A stretch of DNA of 64,000 nt from JANSWY01 sp965243755 (GTDB lineage Bacteria; Bacteroidota; Bacteroidia; Cytophagales; Cyclobacteriaceae), in NCBI GenBank assembly GCA_965243755.1, contig CBDEVW010000007.1, positions 186,001 to 250,000 on the forward strand, given 5' to 3'. The notes beneath the pieces were generated by a model. The model was given only the letters and a program-made list of their open reading frames with translations. It searched no databases and was not told the DNA's origin. A program made the translations under genes and the position numbers. The first letter of the stretch is position 1, and each line of letters begins with the position of its first letter. This document shows positions 61,637 through 64,000 of this stretch, piece by piece.

Positions 61637-63781
61637 TCAATGATCTGAAAGGATCTTAATTTCTGTTCTTCTATTCATTTGATGTTCCTTTCCAGAGCAT
61701 TTTACCCCATCAGAGCATCGGTTGAGCAATTGGCTCTCACCATACCCTCTCGGTATGATTCTCTGTTCATCAATACCTCGTCCCACCAAATAATTGGCTG
61801 CTGATTCAGCCCTTCGCTGGGATAGGCTTTGATTATACAGTGCAGATCCCCTGGAATCCGTATGTGAGCTCAGTTCAATTTTAATCCCGGGATTATCGGT
61901 CATGAACTCTACCACTTTTTCCAATTCCATTTCAGACTCAGTCCTGAGGTTGGCACTGTTAACATCGTAATAAATATTGTCTAACCGGATACTTTCTCCA
62001 ACGACAATTTTCTTCAAGGAAACCTGATAGTTTTCCAGGGCCTCAATTTCATTTTCTGTAAGAAGGATGGTGTCTTTTGTAGTATAATATCCTTCTTTGG
62101 CTATGGTTAAGAAATAAGGTTTGCCTGGCTCAAAAATGTATTTTGATGTCCCCGGGTTTGGAATCAATTGATCTTTGTCTTCATTGGTCAACATCAATAT
62201 TGGCGATTCCAGTTTTTCGGATGTTGCTTTATCTAGTGCCTGAATACCTATAGTCTTTGGTATTTTGGCCATATAGAGCTCCGCGCTCAACTCATTTTCT
62301 TCGGTAAGCCCATCGATTGTAATTGTATCTACAAGTGTATAATTGTCTTTTGCGGCAACAATTTTCAGGTTTTCGCCCCAGGGAATTTCAAATGAAAATT
62401 CACCGGATGGCAATGATTCTTCAGAGATGCGTAACTCACCTGCCTCAGACAGCACCAAAATCATTGATTCATTAAGTGAACTGGAGTCTTTTTGAGAAAG
62501 GACCTTACCATTAAGCATGATCATGTTTGGTTTCTGATAACTGAACCGAAAGATGTCATCATTCAATTCTTCTTTTCGGTTGGACGAGAAATAGCCACTG
62601 GTGAAATCAGTGGTAGCTATTAAGCCAAAATCATCCTTTGGGCTGTTGAATGGAGCTTTCAGGTTTTCTATTTCACCTTTAACAACACTCCCATCAACTG
62701 CTACTTTAAATAGATCAAGTCCGCCGAGCCCTTGGTGTCCATTGCTTGAAAAGACCAGCAAGTTGTCATGAACCAGGTAAGGAAAAACCTCATTTCCTGC
62801 TGTATTGATCTTTGGTCCAAGGTTTACAGGTTTGCTCCACTGATCGCTCTCTTTAATAGTAATGTAGATGTCTGTGCCTCCATTTCCTCCCGGCATATCA
62901 GAGATGAAATACAAAACAGTTCCTTCTTCATTGATGGTAGGATGCCCGAATGAATATTTAAGGTCATTGAAAGGGAATGGCTTAATGTTCACAAACCCAT
63001 TTTCCTTCTCACTCCAGGTGCCGAAATACATTTGCAGTTTTGTTACTCCGTTTTTGTTTTTTGAGGAGTAACTGTTTCTGGTAAAAACTATTCGGGTGTT
63101 GTTATTGTAAAATTCCAGCGGACCATCATGATATTTGGTATTGACCTGTTGCAGGCCATTTTGAGAGATGTTACCAGCAGAATCCACTATGAATATATCG
63201 AGATAGGATGTTTCATCCCAGTTGTACGAATTTTGGACCCATTGATTTACGTTCCTGGAGGAAACGAAAGCTAATCCATTTTTATAATAGGTGGGGCTAA
63301 AATCACTATAAGGTGAATTGAATTTCACCTCTTCCACTGAGTAACGTTTTTTGTCGAGTAATATCTGATCTTTTTGTTTGATGCCGGCAATCCTGCTTTT
63401 AACCAAATCAGATGCAGTTGGATGCTTTTGAGCATAGGTATTGTACCATTGGATGGCTTCATCATATCTTTCATTGGAGGTTAAAGCTTCAGCAAGGTAT
63501 AAGTAAAGAGACACATCTGGTGAGTCCAGTGCGTTGATCGCCTTTTTCAACCATCCCTCTGACCTTGAAGGTTGATTCAGTTTGTGATAACACAGCGCAA
63601 TTCTTTCCAGGATAAATGGATCGTCAGAGTCCTCCAGCATCAATTGGTAATAGCGTAATGCTTCGGAATAGCTGTAATTTTCAAAATTCTTATTGGCTTT
63701 TTGCGCAGTAGAAAGCGCAAGGTTCTGTGCCCCTGACACCAGGCAAAAATGGAGGCATAATACCGACAATACGACTCTCAT
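61637..63781 (-). CDS. OmpA-family protein with TPR and PD40 repeats (PorE-like)
   Basis: The frame can open at a TTG at 63802. The ATG at 63781 (MRVVLSVLCLHFCLVSGAQ) gives a clean signal peptide and is preferred (714 residues). After the signal come TPR-like helices (about 25-140: YSEALRYYQLML and YDEAIQWYNTYAQKHP). A beta-propeller of PD40-type repeats follows (about 160-400, with FSSNGHQGLGGLDLF and PTINEEGTVLYFISDMPGG), then carboxypeptidase-regulatory-like beta domains (about 420-585). The C-terminal OmpA domain (about 600-714) carries the peptidoglycan-binding pattern HTDSRGSALYNQSLSQRRAE and NRRTEIKIL. The order TPR-PD40-CRD-OmpA is that of PorE, which ties the T9SS to the cell wall. 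It heads the adhesin operon, 135 bp before the giant gene. Confidence 0.93.
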   Translation of the reverse strand: MRVVLSVLCLHFCLVSGAQNLALSTAQKANKNFENYSYSEALRYYQLMLEDSDDPFILERIALCYHKLNQPSRSEGWLKKAINALDSPDVSLYLYLAEALTSNERYDEAIQWYNTYAQKHPTASDLVKSRIAGIKQKDQILLDKKRYSVEEVKFNSPYSDFSPTYYKNGLAFVSSRNVNQWVQNSYNWDETSYLDIFIVDSAGNISQNGLQQVNTKYHDGPLEFYNNNTRIVFTRNSYSSKNKNGVTKLQMYFGTWSEKENGFVNIKPFPFNDLKYSFGHPTINEEGTVLYFISDMPGGNGGTDIYITIKESDQWSKPVNLGPKINTAGNEVFPYLVHDNLLVFSSNGHQGLGGLDLFKVAVDGSVVKGEIENLKAPFNSPKDDFGLIATTDFTSGYFSSNRKEELNDDIFRFSYQKPNMIMLNGKVLSQKDSSSLNESMILVLSEAGELRISEESLPSGEFSFEIPWGENLKIVAAKDNYTLVDTITIDGLTEENELSAELYMAKIPKTIGIQALDKATSEKLESPILMLTNEDKDQLIPNPGTSKYIFEPGKPYFLTIAKEGYYTTKDTILLTENEIEALENYQVSLKKIVVGESIRLDNIYYDVNSANLRTESEMELEKVVEFMTDNPGIKIELSSHTDSRGSALYNQSLSQRRAESAANYLVGRGIDEQRIIPRGYGESQLLNRCSDGVKCSGKEHQMNRRTEIKILSDH

Positions 63782-63843
63782 AGGTGGTAGAATAGATAAC
63801 AATTCAAATCGTTTATACTTAATCTTAGTTAAGTTAAATTATT

Positions 63844-63851
63844 CAAAGGTA
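63844..63851 (-). promoter_or_regulatory. Possible -7 promoter element for the adhesin locus
   Basis: On the minus strand TACCTTTG matches the Bacteroidota -7 consensus TAnnTTTG, 62 bp before the OmpA-family ATG at 63781. No clear -33 TTG is at the expected distance. The rest of 63852-64000 shows no gene. Confidence 0.4.
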
Positions 63852-64000
63852 TATCAGTAGAAAGGTATTAATAATATTATTCGGTGACTTACATCGTTTG
63901 CCCGATGAATTAGCACAATAGCCTGACGAATAGAATCAGGTGATTTTTTAAAGTAAAAATTAAACTATTTTATGTGGATATCTTGATGATCAGAATATTG

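Overview
This window looks like a Bacteroidota chromosome, most likely a Cytophagales-type gliding or surface-living bacterium. The evidence is type IX secretion (T9SS) C-terminal sorting domains of both type A and type B, a PorP/SprF-family protein, an OmpA/PD40/TPR envelope protein, an ECF sigma/FecR/STN regulatory set, PadR-linked FtsX-type permeases, many N-terminal lipoboxes, and promoters of the TAnnTTTG type. I see no tRNA, rRNA, CRISPR array, transposase or integrase. The species cannot be named from this.

Layout. 1-2061: a truncated membrane protein, a DoxX-like protein and a lipoprotein. 2062-2704: a gene-free stretch with one copy of a dispersed repeat. 2726-10232: secreted degradative enzymes, namely a GH16 beta-glucanase and a GH13 alpha-amylase (both T9SS-exported) flanking an M57 metalloprotease lipoprotein. 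10578-16880: an FtsX/MacB-type permease, a small coiled-coil ORF, and an ECF sigma - FecR anti-sigma - STN-domain repeat protein operon. 17079-25965: housekeeping and metabolic genes (pyruvate carboxylase, DUF1353, galE, a fatty acid hydroxylase family protein, a TPR protein), a TetR/SDR pair with matching operators, and an EthD lipoprotein. 26075-34530: a giant M43-protease surface protein, a GNAT acetyltransferase, a lipoprotein and a TSP3-repeat secreted protein. 34758-37739: a PadR-permease pair. 37740-38821: a non-coding tract with two unrelated tandem repeat arrays. 38822-44453: a beta-barrel-like protein, an AraC regulator, a reduced MCP-like protein, an ABM lipoprotein, a membrane class III cyclase and a Y-family DNA polymerase.

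45070-63781 (minus strand) is a surface-adhesin locus: an OmpA/PD40 protein, a 5134-residue adhesin, then a PorP/SprF-like protein. The adhesin carries a conserved N-terminal region, SprB-like repeats, 28 Ig-like repeats (16 of 291 bp and 10 of 294 bp in two tandem blocks), a roughly 1,090-residue Asp-rich TSP3 stalk and a type B sorting domain. The gene order suggests a dedicated export and anchoring module.

The least explained signals are: five AAGTAGCTACTT palindromes at an exact 22-bp period (37852-37951); a three-unit tandem repeat of about 190 bp beside them; a 34-bp imperfect palindrome ending 2 bp before the DNA polymerase start codon; an inverted pair of roughly 170-bp intergenic repeats 42 kb apart; and a sigma/anti-sigma/STN operon whose STN protein is not a TonB receptor. 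Functions proposed for these are inference.
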